Shown piece by piece: positions 16,982 to 25,733 of a stretch of DNA of 64,000 nt (position 1 is the first letter of the stretch; the number at the start of each line of letters is the position of its first letter). Location of the stretch: contig JAGOSY010000005.1 of NCBI GenBank assembly GCA_018062085.1, positions 62,001-126,000 of the forward strand, written 5' to 3'. Both the position numbers and the translations under genes were made by a program. The stretch is from a bacterium (GTDB taxonomy: Bacteria > Cyanobacteriota > Vampirovibrionia > Obscuribacterales > Obscuribacteraceae). The notes under the pieces were generated by a model. That model was not told where the DNA came from. It saw nothing but the letters and a program-made list of their open reading frames with translations, and searched no databases.

Positions 16982-18529
16982 TTAGTTTTCGGCCTGTGGC
17001 TTTTTGCCGAAAAGGTATGGTAGCTCGAGGCTCCTTCTTAGTTTTCGCTTTTGTCCTGCCGCAGCGCCAACCGTGCTCCAATCGATCACGAGCTTGTCGC
17101 GGTGTTCCATTTCCCATTCCATGAACATTTGCAAAACAGCATGGTCTAAATATGTCACTTCTTCCAAATGAACATGCAGTTCCTCTTTGTCTTTCACTTC
17201 TTCCATTAGGCTGAGTAAATGAGGAATGTGAGCAAAAGTCGCAGCCCCAGATAGTTTTAGGGTAACCTTCCCTTGTGTATCACGTGGCAGCAAGGTGGCT
17301 TTGAGATGCATGAGCCTGTAGAGTTCTTTGGCGATGGCGGCAATTAGTCCGACTATCACTCCGGTAAAGAGATTGGTGGCGAGGATGGCAAATACTGTTA
17401 AAGCGAGAATTGCTTTCTCTTCTTCTGGATAGTCGACAATTGTTTTCTTGATCTCAGCTATCATGCGCAAGCCGATGAAAACTAGTATGGCAGCCAGGGC
17501 GCAGGTGGGAATATATTCTAGTAATTGGGGGAAGAGAACGGCGGCAAACAACATTAGCCAGCCATGTACCATGTTTGGAATTTTTGTTTTCGCCCCGCTT
17601 TGTCGATTGGCGGAACTGCGCAACAATACACCTGCTATTGGCAGGCCACATATGATTCCGCTGAGCATATTGCCTGTGCCTTGGGCAATTAGCTCACGGT
17701 CGTAGTTGAAGCGTTCTTGGCCTTCGCTTGCTGTTTCAAGCGCTTTGACTGTAATAGCAGTTTGAGCGCTAACGACGAAAGTTAGAGTCACTGCTGAGAT
17801 CCAGATTGCCGGGTCTAAGAACTGCTTTAGGTAGCCGGGTGTGCTGGTCAACCAAGTTATACCGAGGTCGGCTGGCAGTTGTACTTTTTGTACGCCGAGG
17901 TTCATCACTTCGGCGATTACTGCTGCTATTACTATCGCCACTAGAGCCGGTGGCAGTACTTTGGCGATGGGTAATTTAAGTTTGGACCAGCCGTAGGCAA
18001 TAGAAATGGAAGCAACTCCTAGCAGAGCGGCAGTGTGATTCATGCCGTCAATGCAAGCCTGGGGAATCATAAATAGGTTGGCGAAGCCACATTCTTTGGG
18101 CGAGTCATCGAGCATTATGTGAAACTGCGAGAAGATGATTAGAAAGCCCATGCCTAGCAGCATGCCGCTCACTACTGCTGGTGATACTGCTCGAAACCAT
18201 CGGGCCTGCTTGCTTAGGCCAATCGCTAGCTGCATCAGTCCAGCAATCAGCACAATTGGTCCGAGGGCAGCTATTCCATGCTTCTGTAGCATCTCGGCAA
18301 CCAGTGCGCCGATACCAGCGTCAGGACCTGAGACCAGGAGGGCGCAGCGCGACAGGGCTCCGGTGATTACCGCTCCGATAAAGCCAGAGAATAGTCCGGT
18401 TTCGGCTGGTACACCAGCGGCGATGGCAACACCGATATTTAGAGGCAGGGCTACTAAGAGCAGCAAAACTGCTGCAGACAATTCTTTTGAGAGTTTCGTT
18501 TGCGAATTTGAGGCTGTGTTTGATTCCAT
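16982..18529 (-). CDS. SulP/SLC26-family anion transporter with STAS domain
   Basis: 515 residues, inner-membrane transporter of the SulP family (sulfate, bicarbonate or other anions). Some ten to twelve hydrophobic segments span residues 15-410, including L-P-L-N-I-G-V-A-I-A-A-G-V near the start and the conserved region N-M-L-S-G-I-I-C-G-L-P. The C-terminal 90 residues form a STAS domain (V-T-L-K-L-S-G-A-A-T-F-A-H, then H-V-H-L-E-E-V-T-Y-L-D-H). The Glu/Asp/Ser pattern does not let me name the anion. It starts an operon with the Usp-like gene. Confidence 0.9.
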   Translation of the reverse strand: MESNTASNSQTKLSKELSAAVLLLLVALPLNIGVAIAAGVPAETGLFSGFIGAVITGALSRCALLVSGPDAGIGALVAEMLQKHGIAALGPIVLIAGLMQLAIGLSKQARWFRAVSPAVVSGMLLGMGFLIIFSQFHIMLDDSPKECGFANLFMIPQACIDGMNHTAALLGVASISIAYGWSKLKLPIAKVLPPALVAIVIAAVIAEVMNLGVQKVQLPADLGITWLTSTPGYLKQFLDPAIWISAVTLTFVVSAQTAITVKALETASEGQERFNYDRELIAQGTGNMLSGIICGLPIAGVLLRSSANRQSGAKTKIPNMVHGWLMLFAAVLFPQLLEYIPTCALAAILVFIGLRMIAEIKKTIVDYPEEEKAILALTVFAILATNLFTGVIVGLIAAIAKELYRLMHLKATLLPRDTQGKVTLKLSGAATFAHIPHLLSLMEEVKDKEELHVHLEEVTYLDHAVLQMFMEWEMEHRDKLVIDWSTVGAAAGQKRKLRRSLELPYLFGKKPQAEN

Positions 18530-18800
18530 GCAGTCGTTGTCTCCAATGGCAGCGGCTGTGCTTCTCCGACGCGGCAGTTAAGCGATAAAATCAGTTTTGA
18601 ATTTCCTGATAAACCCATTAAATACGACTAAGCTGTCATCTTTCTTTCAGTCTGCTCACTGTGGGTTTACAGATTTTTGCAAAAATGTTTTAGCAGAATC
18701 TTTTGGGGTTTGGACCATTTTTTTAGATTATTTTTTGACTTGATGAATCCAGTTGAGTGTTCCCTAACGCCGGCCCCGCTGGAAGAGAGTAATCTAGTAT

Positions 18801-20048
18801 TTAGGAATCTGTTGTCGTTAACTCGCGCGCTTTCTTGCTAACGTCTTCATACTCTTTGACGCGGCCTTGCTTGTAGAGCATACGGCCGTAGGTTTCAAGC
18901 AATTCTTTCAGCTCTTTGTCTTTGCTTTTTAGAATATTTTCTTTTATGTCTATCGCTTCTTTTATTAGTGGTTCGGCTTCTTGTGTATGGCCGAGATTGT
19001 ATTCCACTATTCCTAGCGCACATAGACTTTGGCTTAGTTCTTTTTCGTTGCCAGAGGGGTTCTTTCGAGCGATTACTAAAGCTTGTTTGAGTTTGGTTAG
19101 GGCGTCAGTGTGCTCCTCTATGAGCCGTTCTTGCCCGGCATACTGAACCAGTAGAGGCACTAACTTGATGCTGTCAGGGTTAGCTTTGCTCTCTTTGTCG
19201 ATTTGCTCATCAAGTTCAGCCATTTTGATTAAAGCTTCTTCTTTGCGCAAGTGGAAGGCTTTGTCTTTTTCGGTGGTGTTGTCTTTGTGTCCAACTTGGC
19301 TACCGCCAGCAGTTGTGTAAGATTCACCAGTGTTATAGCGTTGGCCATTAAAAATAGAGAAATCTTTGTCGTGATCGTTTTTGAAACCAAAGTTATATCC
19401 GAGCTTTAATGGTGCTTCAACGCCCTCGGGTAAGGGCTTGAATGGCCCTGCTCGTTTGACGCCTATCATGGCGAGCAGATCGGCATTTCTATCCCCTGAA
19501 GATTTCCCTATTGAAACTTTTCTGAGGCTGCCGTCTTTATTGATTTCAAAATTTAATTCTACTTGCATAAATAGAAGTCGCTTTGGCACCCACCAGCACT
19601 CGCGAATGCGCTTGTAAATCTCATTAGTATATGGATTAATGTCAACGCCATCGGCCGTAACACCGCGCTGGCATGGCAAAGTAAAAGTTATTTCTAGCGA
19701 TGTTTCGCCAGCCGGTAGCGGGGGAAATGGCGCAGATTTTTGAATGGTAGCAATGGCCAATTGATCCACTGCCGCGTCTCCTGTGGGTTCTTTTACTTTG
19801 ACACCACTAATCGCCCCAGTTTTGCCTACCGTGAAAGTAACTGAAACACTATTGACTGTTGTTTTCGCCGGGGGTGTCCATTTAATTTTGTTTTGCACCA
19901 ACTTCATATAAGGCCCGAAATCCTTTTTTACTGGTGCTGCTTGTGCGGGCGAAATGCCAATTGTTTTTGTGCAATTGAGGTAATAGCCTACTGTTACGCA
20001 CAGAGCTGTGACGATGATTGCCACTCGTTTAGATTGCGGTTTCTGCAC
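18801..20048 (-). CDS. Periplasmic TPR protein with two TonB-C-like domains
   Basis: 415 residues. A signal peptide (hydrophobic core residues 9-25, cleavage near A-Q-A-A) leads into two consecutive TonB C-terminal-like modules. The first is about residues 45-130 (Y-M-K-L-V-Q-N-K-I-K-W-T-P-P and G-A-I-S-G-V-K-V). The second is about 140-225 (I-R-E-C-W-W-V-P-K and S-L-R-K-V-S-I). A roughly 150-residue TPR segment follows (E-E-A-L-I-K-M-A-E-L-D-E, then L-G-I-V-E-Y-N-L-G-H-T-Q-E-A-E). The N-terminal anchor plus Pro-rich spanner of a true TonB are missing, so energy transduction is unlikely; cell-wall or protein binding is more plausible. The 271 bases upstream (18530-18800) show no gene. Confidence 0.8.
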   Translation of the reverse strand: MQKPQSKRVAIIVTALCVTVGYYLNCTKTIGISPAQAAPVKKDFGPYMKLVQNKIKWTPPAKTTVNSVSVTFTVGKTGAISGVKVKEPTGDAAVDQLAIATIQKSAPFPPLPAGETSLEITFTLPCQRGVTADGVDINPYTNEIYKRIRECWWVPKRLLFMQVELNFEINKDGSLRKVSIGKSSGDRNADLLAMIGVKRAGPFKPLPEGVEAPLKLGYNFGFKNDHDKDFSIFNGQRYNTGESYTTAGGSQVGHKDNTTEKDKAFHLRKEEALIKMAELDEQIDKESKANPDSIKLVPLLVQYAGQERLIEEHTDALTKLKQALVIARKNPSGNEKELSQSLCALGIVEYNLGHTQEAEPLIKEAIDIKENILKSKDKELKELLETYGRMLYKQGRVKEYEDVSKKARELTTTDS

Positions 20049-20093
20049 AGATTTTAACCTTATTAAAGTTGCGATTCTAATTGGGTGGGAATT

Positions 20094-21431
20094 TTATTTT
20101 GGTTGAGAAACGGTGAGAGTAATTGTAGTACCTTGATTTTTTTGTGACTCGATTGAAATTTGACAAGGATAGAAACAGCGAATTAGTTCTACTCTTTCGC
20201 GCATGCCTTCTAGGCCCATGCTGTGAGAGCCATCTGCCTCCAGGCGTACCTGGGCAGCGTCGAAGCCTGTGCCATTGTCCGTGACCTTAAAAGTGCTGAT
20301 GCCGTGTGAAGAGGCTCGGATATCAACTGTAACCGTTGAAGCCCCTGCGTGTTTCTCAATATTGTTGAGACTTTCTTGGATTATTCTAAATATGTGCAGG
20401 CTTACAAGGTCGGGATATTTAGGTAGCTCTCCGTTAAATTTGAAGTCGATTGTTAAACCGGTGCGCCTAGAAATGCGTTCTAGCAAGTCCTCAATTCCTA
20501 CTTGTAAGCCCCATTCTTGCAACTGCCTTGGGGAGTATTCGTTGACTATGTCACGCAACTGCACGACAACTTCGTCAACAATTTCAATGGTCTCCTCAGC
20601 TGAGAGCTTCTTGTCGCCTGCCAAGAAGCGCTTGAGCATCATCAAGTCAGCAATAACACTATCGTGTAAGTCTCGTGCTAACTGGTTTTTTAGTTCTTCT
20701 TGCTGATTGAGAAGTTTGAAAAGGAGATTGTTTTTTTCAATCTCTAGTTGCTTTTCTAGGCTGGGCAGAATTTTTTCAGGAAATGGTTTATTGCGCAGGC
20801 GTTCTTTGCCTACAGCTAATTCGTCAATTAGATGTTCAACAAAGCGACAGGTTTGTTCCGCGTTGAGTTTTGTGCCTTCGTGCTTCCATGTCATTCCACT
20901 GCCGCTTCCGCTAGCATTGCCACCGCGGGTTTCAACATATTGAAATTTGCCGCGATAGCGCGAGCCAAATTCGCTCATAGTAATGTGCGGCACTTCTTTG
21001 TCTGGCACAACAAAAAATTCGATTAGGCCTTTCGTTGCCCTCACTGACAGTACATTGCCGCCCCCCGATACTTTCCAGCGACTGTAAAATGAGGGGCTGT
21101 TTTTGTTTTGTAAGTTCCGTTGTTCCGCTCGCGGCAGCCAGTTTGTTGGTTCGGGAATGCGTTGGGGATCGCTAACTGTTAAATGCAAATTTGGCATTGA
21201 TTCAGTTAGCGTTTGTATATATTGACCGGCGTGGTTTCTCAGGGCTTTCGATAGTTCTTCAGCTTGCTTTTGTAAATAGTCGCTATTTACTTCATCGCTG
21301 ATTGCTTGTTGTTCTGCGAATCGTTTTTGATTTTCGGAATTTTGCCGAGCTTTTGCGCCCGGTAGAATACCTTCTTCAGGCAGCTCTTGGCCTGATTGTG
21401 CGCGAAAGAATTGTTTGAGAAAGTCATTCAT
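20094..21431 (-). CDS. Cytosolic sensor histidine kinase, NarX/DegS type
   Basis: 445 residues without membrane segments. The N-terminal 220 residues are an unrecognised sensor region. The HisKA_3 dimerisation domain has the phospho-acceptor His in A-R-D-L-H-D-S-V-I-A-D-L, and the ATPase domain has N-box Q-E-S-L-N-N-I-E-K-H-A, G1 V-T-D-N-G-T-G-F-D and G2 G-L-E-G-M-R-E-R. It transfers phosphate to the NarL-type regulator encoded 14 bases upstream in the same operon. Soluble sensing (redox, metabolite or a protein partner) is inferred from the lack of membrane segments. Confidence 0.92.
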   Translation of the reverse strand: MNDFLKQFFRAQSGQELPEEGILPGAKARQNSENQKRFAEQQAISDEVNSDYLQKQAEELSKALRNHAGQYIQTLTESMPNLHLTVSDPQRIPEPTNWLPRAEQRNLQNKNSPSFYSRWKVSGGGNVLSVRATKGLIEFFVVPDKEVPHITMSEFGSRYRGKFQYVETRGGNASGSGSGMTWKHEGTKLNAEQTCRFVEHLIDELAVGKERLRNKPFPEKILPSLEKQLEIEKNNLLFKLLNQQEELKNQLARDLHDSVIADLMMLKRFLAGDKKLSAEETIEIVDEVVVQLRDIVNEYSPRQLQEWGLQVGIEDLLERISRRTGLTIDFKFNGELPKYPDLVSLHIFRIIQESLNNIEKHAGASTVTVDIRASSHGISTFKVTDNGTGFDAAQVRLEADGSHSMGLEGMRERVELIRCFYPCQISIESQKNQGTTITLTVSQPK

Positions 21432-21445
21432 ATTGAATCAGGTGC

Positions 21446-22102
21446 TCAATTTTCCATTTCAACGCTGCCGAAGCCGTTTTGCACAGCCCAGGCAATTAAC
21501 TGCTCCCGGGTTTCTAGGCCCAGTTTGAGGAGGAGCGTTTCGCATTGTTTGCGGGCCGTGGCTACTGATGTGAAGCGATGGTCGGCAATGTCTTGATATT
21601 TCATGCCGCGCCCGAGCATGGTCAATACCTCCATTTCAGCTCGAGTGATTTTTTTGTAGGTCTTGGTTACTTCATCTGATATTAGACCAGTTTGTCCAGA
21701 GAGCACTGCTTGAATTGTTTCGGCTACTTTGGCCACGCGTTCAGATTTGAGTAGATAGGCGGAAACGCCCATAGCCAAGACCGATTGGATAAAAGCCATG
21801 CGGCTTTCAGCCGAAAAAATTATCAGTTTTGTTTGCTCGCCGGCGGCTTCTCTGAACGCCTCAATCGTTGCTTTAGGGCCCATCGAGCCTGGTAAGTGCA
21901 AATCTAACACTGTGACATCTGGCTGGTGTTCACGCATCAAGCGCAAGCCTTCATCACTAGTGCTGGCTGTTCCTACTACTGTCAAGCCAGGCACGTGGGA
22001 GAGACCGAGGAATAGACCGTCCATGGTAGCGTGATGGTCTTCTACTATAAGCACTTTGGCTAGCGCAGTTCGGGTTGGCTCTGGTTCGGACGAATTGGGC
22101 AT
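21446..22102 (-). CDS. NarL/LuxR-family response regulator
   Basis: About 218 residues. Receiver domain with acidic pocket V-E-D-H, phosphorylation Asp in V-L-D-L-H-L-P-G and Lys in Y-L-L-K-S-E. The C-terminal LuxR-type helix-turn-helix (I-T-R-A-E-M-E-V-L-T-M-L-G-R-G) has a divergent recognition helix (V-A-T-A-R-K-Q-C-E-T). ATG 22102 is chosen; the frame runs further to a TTG at 22192, which has no ribosome site and would overlap the divergent gene's leader. It is the first gene of the two-component operon, divergent from the GspE-N/TPR gene it may control. Confidence 0.9.
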   Translation of the reverse strand: MPNSSEPEPTRTALAKVLIVEDHHATMDGLFLGLSHVPGLTVVGTASTSDEGLRLMREHQPDVTVLDLHLPGSMGPKATIEAFREAAGEQTKLIIFSAESRMAFIQSVLAMGVSAYLLKSERVAKVAETIQAVLSGQTGLISDEVTKTYKKITRAEMEVLTMLGRGMKYQDIADHRFTSVATARKQCETLLLKLGLETREQLIAWAVQNGFGSVEMEN

Positions 22103-22298
22103 TGCTGATAAATGTTCGCTGAGGTAGTAACTTCTCTTATCTACCCTCTCTAATCGTTTAATATAGAGTAGGCTCTGCTCTTTCTTGTGCAAAACATTGC
22201 AACAGCTAGGGATGGTTAGGGTTAGAGAGGGCTCCTGTGGGGGAACGTATTGCTATAGTTCGTATATATCTGGAGCCAGGAGTAGACCGAGGGAAACC

Positions 22299-25200
22299 GT
22301 GCCGCCATTCGATTTTTTGAAGAAAAACGCTACAACAAGAAGCTATCCGACTGATATCTTAATCGGGGAACTCTTTGTCAAGGCCGGGGTGATTAGCCAG
22401 AAGCAACTGGATGATACTGCTCGTTCGGCTGGAACCAAGCATTTACATATCGGGCAGATGTTGACGATGTCAGGATTTATCAACCACCGTGATTTACAGT
22501 CGGCGGTTGATGCTCAGTCGATGTTGCGCGACAAAGTCATTGATATGAATTTGGCAGCTCGTTGTTTAAAGATTTCGGTTAAGAGCGGTGCTAATTTCCA
22601 GGACCTAGTCAAGGAAGAGTTGGCAATTGAGCAGCAGGCTTCTACCCAGACTAACCGTCTGGGCGAACTTTTGATGGATTCTGGCATCATCAACAAGGCT
22701 GTTTTCGGCGCAGCTATGCAGCGTTCCCTTGCTACTGGCCTACCTCTTGGTCGCATTCTTGTTCTCAATGGTTCGATGCCTGATTCACTTCTACGCGTTG
22801 CTCTTGAGCTACAGGTGCGAGTTCGCGACGACATGATGGCTCGACAGGAGGCTCTTGATGCCCTGCGAAATGAGGCGACAAAAGCTGGTGCTTCGCTATC
22901 AGGCAATCAGGGCTTATACGCTGATCTTTCACTGAGACCGACTTTGCAGAAGACTGTTCGCATCGGCGAACTGCTTGTTATGGCCAATTTTTTAAATGAA
23001 ACTGATGTGATGAGCTGCTTAGAGCTTGGTCTATTGAGTGAACGCCCGATTGGCGCAGTCATGGTAGAGCAGGGTTACGTCTCAGAACAGATGCTTCATG
23101 TTGCATTGACGGTGCAGCAGATGATTGAGGAAGGCTTGTATGACCGCGAGTCAGCTGGGGCTTCCCTCAAACAAATGCAGGAAACTGGCAGGATTTTGCC
23201 TGAGGTACAAAGCCGGATTAATAAGGCTAACCAACCTGCTGCTGACGATGTGGCTGAGAGCAGTGGTGAACTGGAGACTGAGTTTTCGCAGGCCGCTGCC
23301 ATTGCTAATGCTCCCGCTACTTCGGATGACGGACCTTCTCTTGAGTCTTTGATGGCTTCTGTGGTTGGTAATACCGAAAATAAGCCCACTGGTTTGGCTA
23401 ATCCAGGCAACACATTGTCGCGCTTGGCGGCCCTAGAAGCTCATTATTTGAAAGATGAGCCGCTTGCTGAAATTTCGGTTGTCCAACCGGCAACTGATTC
23501 TGGAAGATCTTCGAGTAAAGATTCCGAGAACAATTCTGGTCAAGATTCATCTAAAGAGTATGGCGGTGATGGGGCAGGTAGTAGTCAGCATAGCTTTGAA
23601 GATTTGCTGATTGCGGCTAAAGTGGTTTCTAGTGATGATATTGACCGGGCATTGCAGATGGCCCGCCAAAATCCGCTGGCTTTGGCGGATATCTTGAAAG
23701 TCACTGGCTTTCTTACGGATGTTGGTCGCCAGGCCGCCCTTGACAGCAATTTATTGATGGAGAAAGGCGATCTGGCTTTGGCTAATGCCGCCCAAGTCCT
23801 TGACCATTGTATAAATCAAGGACGTTTACGCAATCTTACTTTTGAACAGGCTTTGGTTGAACTGGGTTGGACCAGAGAAGTAGGCGCCGCAGAAGAACCT
23901 GTTGCGTCTAAATCAGAGTCTATGCCGGAAGTTGAAGTCGCTGTGCCATTTAGTTTGGAGTCTAAACTTTTCGCTGTAGAAGAATCTCTAGCTTCAGCGG
24001 TCGCTGACTCTAAAGAAACTGAAGCAAAAGCACTGGCTGCCGAATCGATTGTGGCGTCACAAGTGTCTGTTGAAACAGTATCTGTCCAACAGTCTGTGGT
24101 GACTCAATCTACTGATGCCCCTGGGCTTTCTGATTTGCTAAACAGTCTAGAGATTCCCCCAGATATTACCACCAACAAGGCTATTGAAGTTCCTGTACCC
24201 CTGGTTGAAGAGCAAGGTGCTGATCTGCTTAGCTTGTTTGGACTGACCGAAGATGGTTCTGAGATCGCAGAGTTTGATGATAAAACAGCCCTAGCTGCAT
24301 CTCAGGCTGAGGCTTTGATTGCTTCTTTGGCACAGGTTCCTGATGCAGCCATAGCCAGCGCTGAAGCTGAAGCTTCTGCCGATCGTCCCGATGCTTTCCA
24401 AACTACTGCAGTCTTTCGCTCGATAGCAGAAGCAGAAGTAGACAAAATTGCTGATGCGGCTGCTTCGGAAGATGCTTCACTGGATAGCCTTCTCAGTAAG
24501 TTGGAAGGAGTTGTAAACAACGGAGCTGCAACTAGTTCAAATTCGTCTTCGTCAAACGGAACGGCTGTTAGTGCTTCCGATATTAGTGATTCAGAGTTTG
24601 GTATTGCTGGCGATGCTCGGCTTCGCTCCGATTTTCTTGCGCCTGATAGCTTGATGGGCGGTGCCGAATCTAACCTCAGTCCAAAGTCAGAACCAAAGCC
24701 AGAGCAGCTTTTAGAGCCAGAACCAAAGCCAAGCGTGCCGGCAAAAGAGATTGCGCCTGCAGTAGAAGATGAAGTTGATATGCGTTCGCTGTTTTCAAGT
24801 CTCAAGTCTGAGCCCGCTAGACCGGGTGACTCGACCAGAGCAGCTACTAGTGCTGCGGATCCGGTGACACTGCCGGCTCCGGCTTCTTCTTCTTCTTCTT
24901 CTTCTTCTTCGCTTGTAATTCCGCAGTTGACTCCTCAAGTTTCGGCCACCGCCGAGATACCACTTCCAGCTCCAGCACCAGCCCCCACTCCAGTTGCAGC
25001 TGCTCCGGCGCCAGCCCCCACTCCAGTTGCAGCTGCTCCGGCGCCAGCCCCCACTCCAGTTGCAGCTGCTCCGGCACCAGCCCCCACTCCAGTTGCAGCA
25101 ACAACTGCCCCGACCCCAGCGCCAACTCCAGCACCGGTTGCCGCTGCTCCAGTTCCTGCCGCGCCGAGCGCCTCAAGCTCGCGTCTGGCTAAGATGAATG

Positions 25201-25727
25201 AGGCTGAAGTTGCTGCCGCTAAAGCTGCTCAAATTGCCACTATGTCGTCGGCCTTAACTAAGATGGCCGAGATGCATTACGAGCAAGAAAACTATCCAGA
25301 AGCTCAGCGAGCCTACGAGCGCATTCTGTCGTGGCGGCAGGGTGAGCTAGGTGCTTCTCATCCAGAAGTAGTCGATGATCTCAACAACCTAGCTGGTGTG
25401 ATGTGTGTTCAAGGGCTATTTTCAGAGGCCGAGCCGCTGATACTGAGAGCTGTTACTATTCTCGAACATGCTGAAGTGCCTGAGCCGTTGAAGTTGGCTG
25501 AGAACCTCACTAGTTTGGCTGGTTTACAGTTCCAGCAAGGCATCTTTGATAAGGCTGAGCCGCTACTGGCCAAAGCACTTGTGCTGCGCGAAAAAGAACT
25601 GGGCGCTGATAACCCTGAATTGGCTGACAGCTTGCGCGACTTTGCTAAGCTTCTGAAGAAGTTAGGCAAGCCCGAAGAAGCAGAGAAGCACTATAACAGG
25701 GCTAAGGTTCTTCTGGGTCGGGCTTGA
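22299..25727 (+). CDS. Large protein with GspE-N-like repeats, disordered linker and C-terminal TPRs
   Basis: 1142 residues. GTG 22299 is chosen because GAGGGA lies six bases upstream. Residues 20-310 contain repeated roughly 70-residue modules like the N-terminal domain of type II secretion/pilus ATPases (I-G-E-L-L-x-x-x-x-x-I, then L-G-x-I-L). Copies begin near I-L-I-G-E-L-F-V, N-R-L-G-E-L-L-M and V-R-I-G-E-L-L-V, and one more lies near 460. No ATPase domain is present. A long acidic Ala/Ser-rich stretch, poly-Ser and P-A-P-A-P-T-P-V repeats lead to three or four TPRs (about 1000-1140). Likely a cytosolic scaffold, possibly binding c-di-GMP-type ligands as MshEN domains do (inference). Seven bases before the protease gene. 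Confidence 0.75.
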   Translation: MPPFDFLKKNATTRSYPTDILIGELFVKAGVISQKQLDDTARSAGTKHLHIGQMLTMSGFINHRDLQSAVDAQSMLRDKVIDMNLAARCLKISVKSGANFQDLVKEELAIEQQASTQTNRLGELLMDSGIINKAVFGAAMQRSLATGLPLGRILVLNGSMPDSLLRVALELQVRVRDDMMARQEALDALRNEATKAGASLSGNQGLYADLSLRPTLQKTVRIGELLVMANFLNETDVMSCLELGLLSERPIGAVMVEQGYVSEQMLHVALTVQQMIEEGLYDRESAGASLKQMQETGRILPEVQSRINKANQPAADDVAESSGELETEFSQAAAIANAPATSDDGPSLESLMASVVGNTENKPTGLANPGNTLSRLAALEAHYLKDEPLAEISVVQPATDSGRSSSKDSENNSGQDSSKEYGGDGAGSSQHSFEDLLIAAKVVSSDDIDRALQMARQNPLALADILKVTGFLTDVGRQAALDSNLLMEKGDLALANAAQVLDHCINQGRLRNLTFEQALVELGWTREVGAAEEPVASKSESMPEVEVAVPFSLESKLFAVEESLASAVADSKETEAKALAAESIVASQVSVETVSVQQSVVTQSTDAPGLSDLLNSLEIPPDITTNKAIEVPVPLVEEQGADLLSLFGLTEDGSEIAEFDDKTALAASQAEALIASLAQVPDAAIASAEAEASADRPDAFQTTAVFRSIAEAEVDKIADAAASEDASLDSLLSKLEGVVNNGAATSSNSSSSNGTAVSASDISDSEFGIAGDARLRSDFLAPDSLMGGAESNLSPKSEPKPEQLLEPEPKPSVPAKEIAPAVEDEVDMRSLFSSLKSEPARPGDSTRAATSAADPVTLPAPASSSSSSSSSLVIPQLTPQVSATAEIPLPAPAPAPTPVAAAPAPAPTPVAAAPAPAPTPVAAAPAPAPTPVAATTAPTPAPTPAPVAAAPVPAAPSASSSRLAKMNEAEVAAAKAAQIATMSSALTKMAEMHYEQENYPEAQRAYERILSWRQGELGASHPEVVDDLNNLAGVMCVQGLFSEAEPLILRAVTILEHAEVPEPLKLAENLTSLAGLQFQQGIFDKAEPLLAKALVLREKELGADNPELADSLRDFAKLLKKLGKPEEAEKHYNRAKVLLGRA
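24978..25100 (+). repeat. 33-bp tandem repeat coding P-A-P-T-P-V-A-A-A-P-A
   Basis: Nearly identical 33-base units start at 24978, 25011, 25044 and 25077 (last copy incomplete), differing at one or two bases. They encode an 11-residue Pro/Ala linker between the acidic region and the TPRs. Near-identity at DNA level implies recent expansion and probable length variation between strains. Confidence 0.9.
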
Positions 25728-25733
25728 TCTCTC

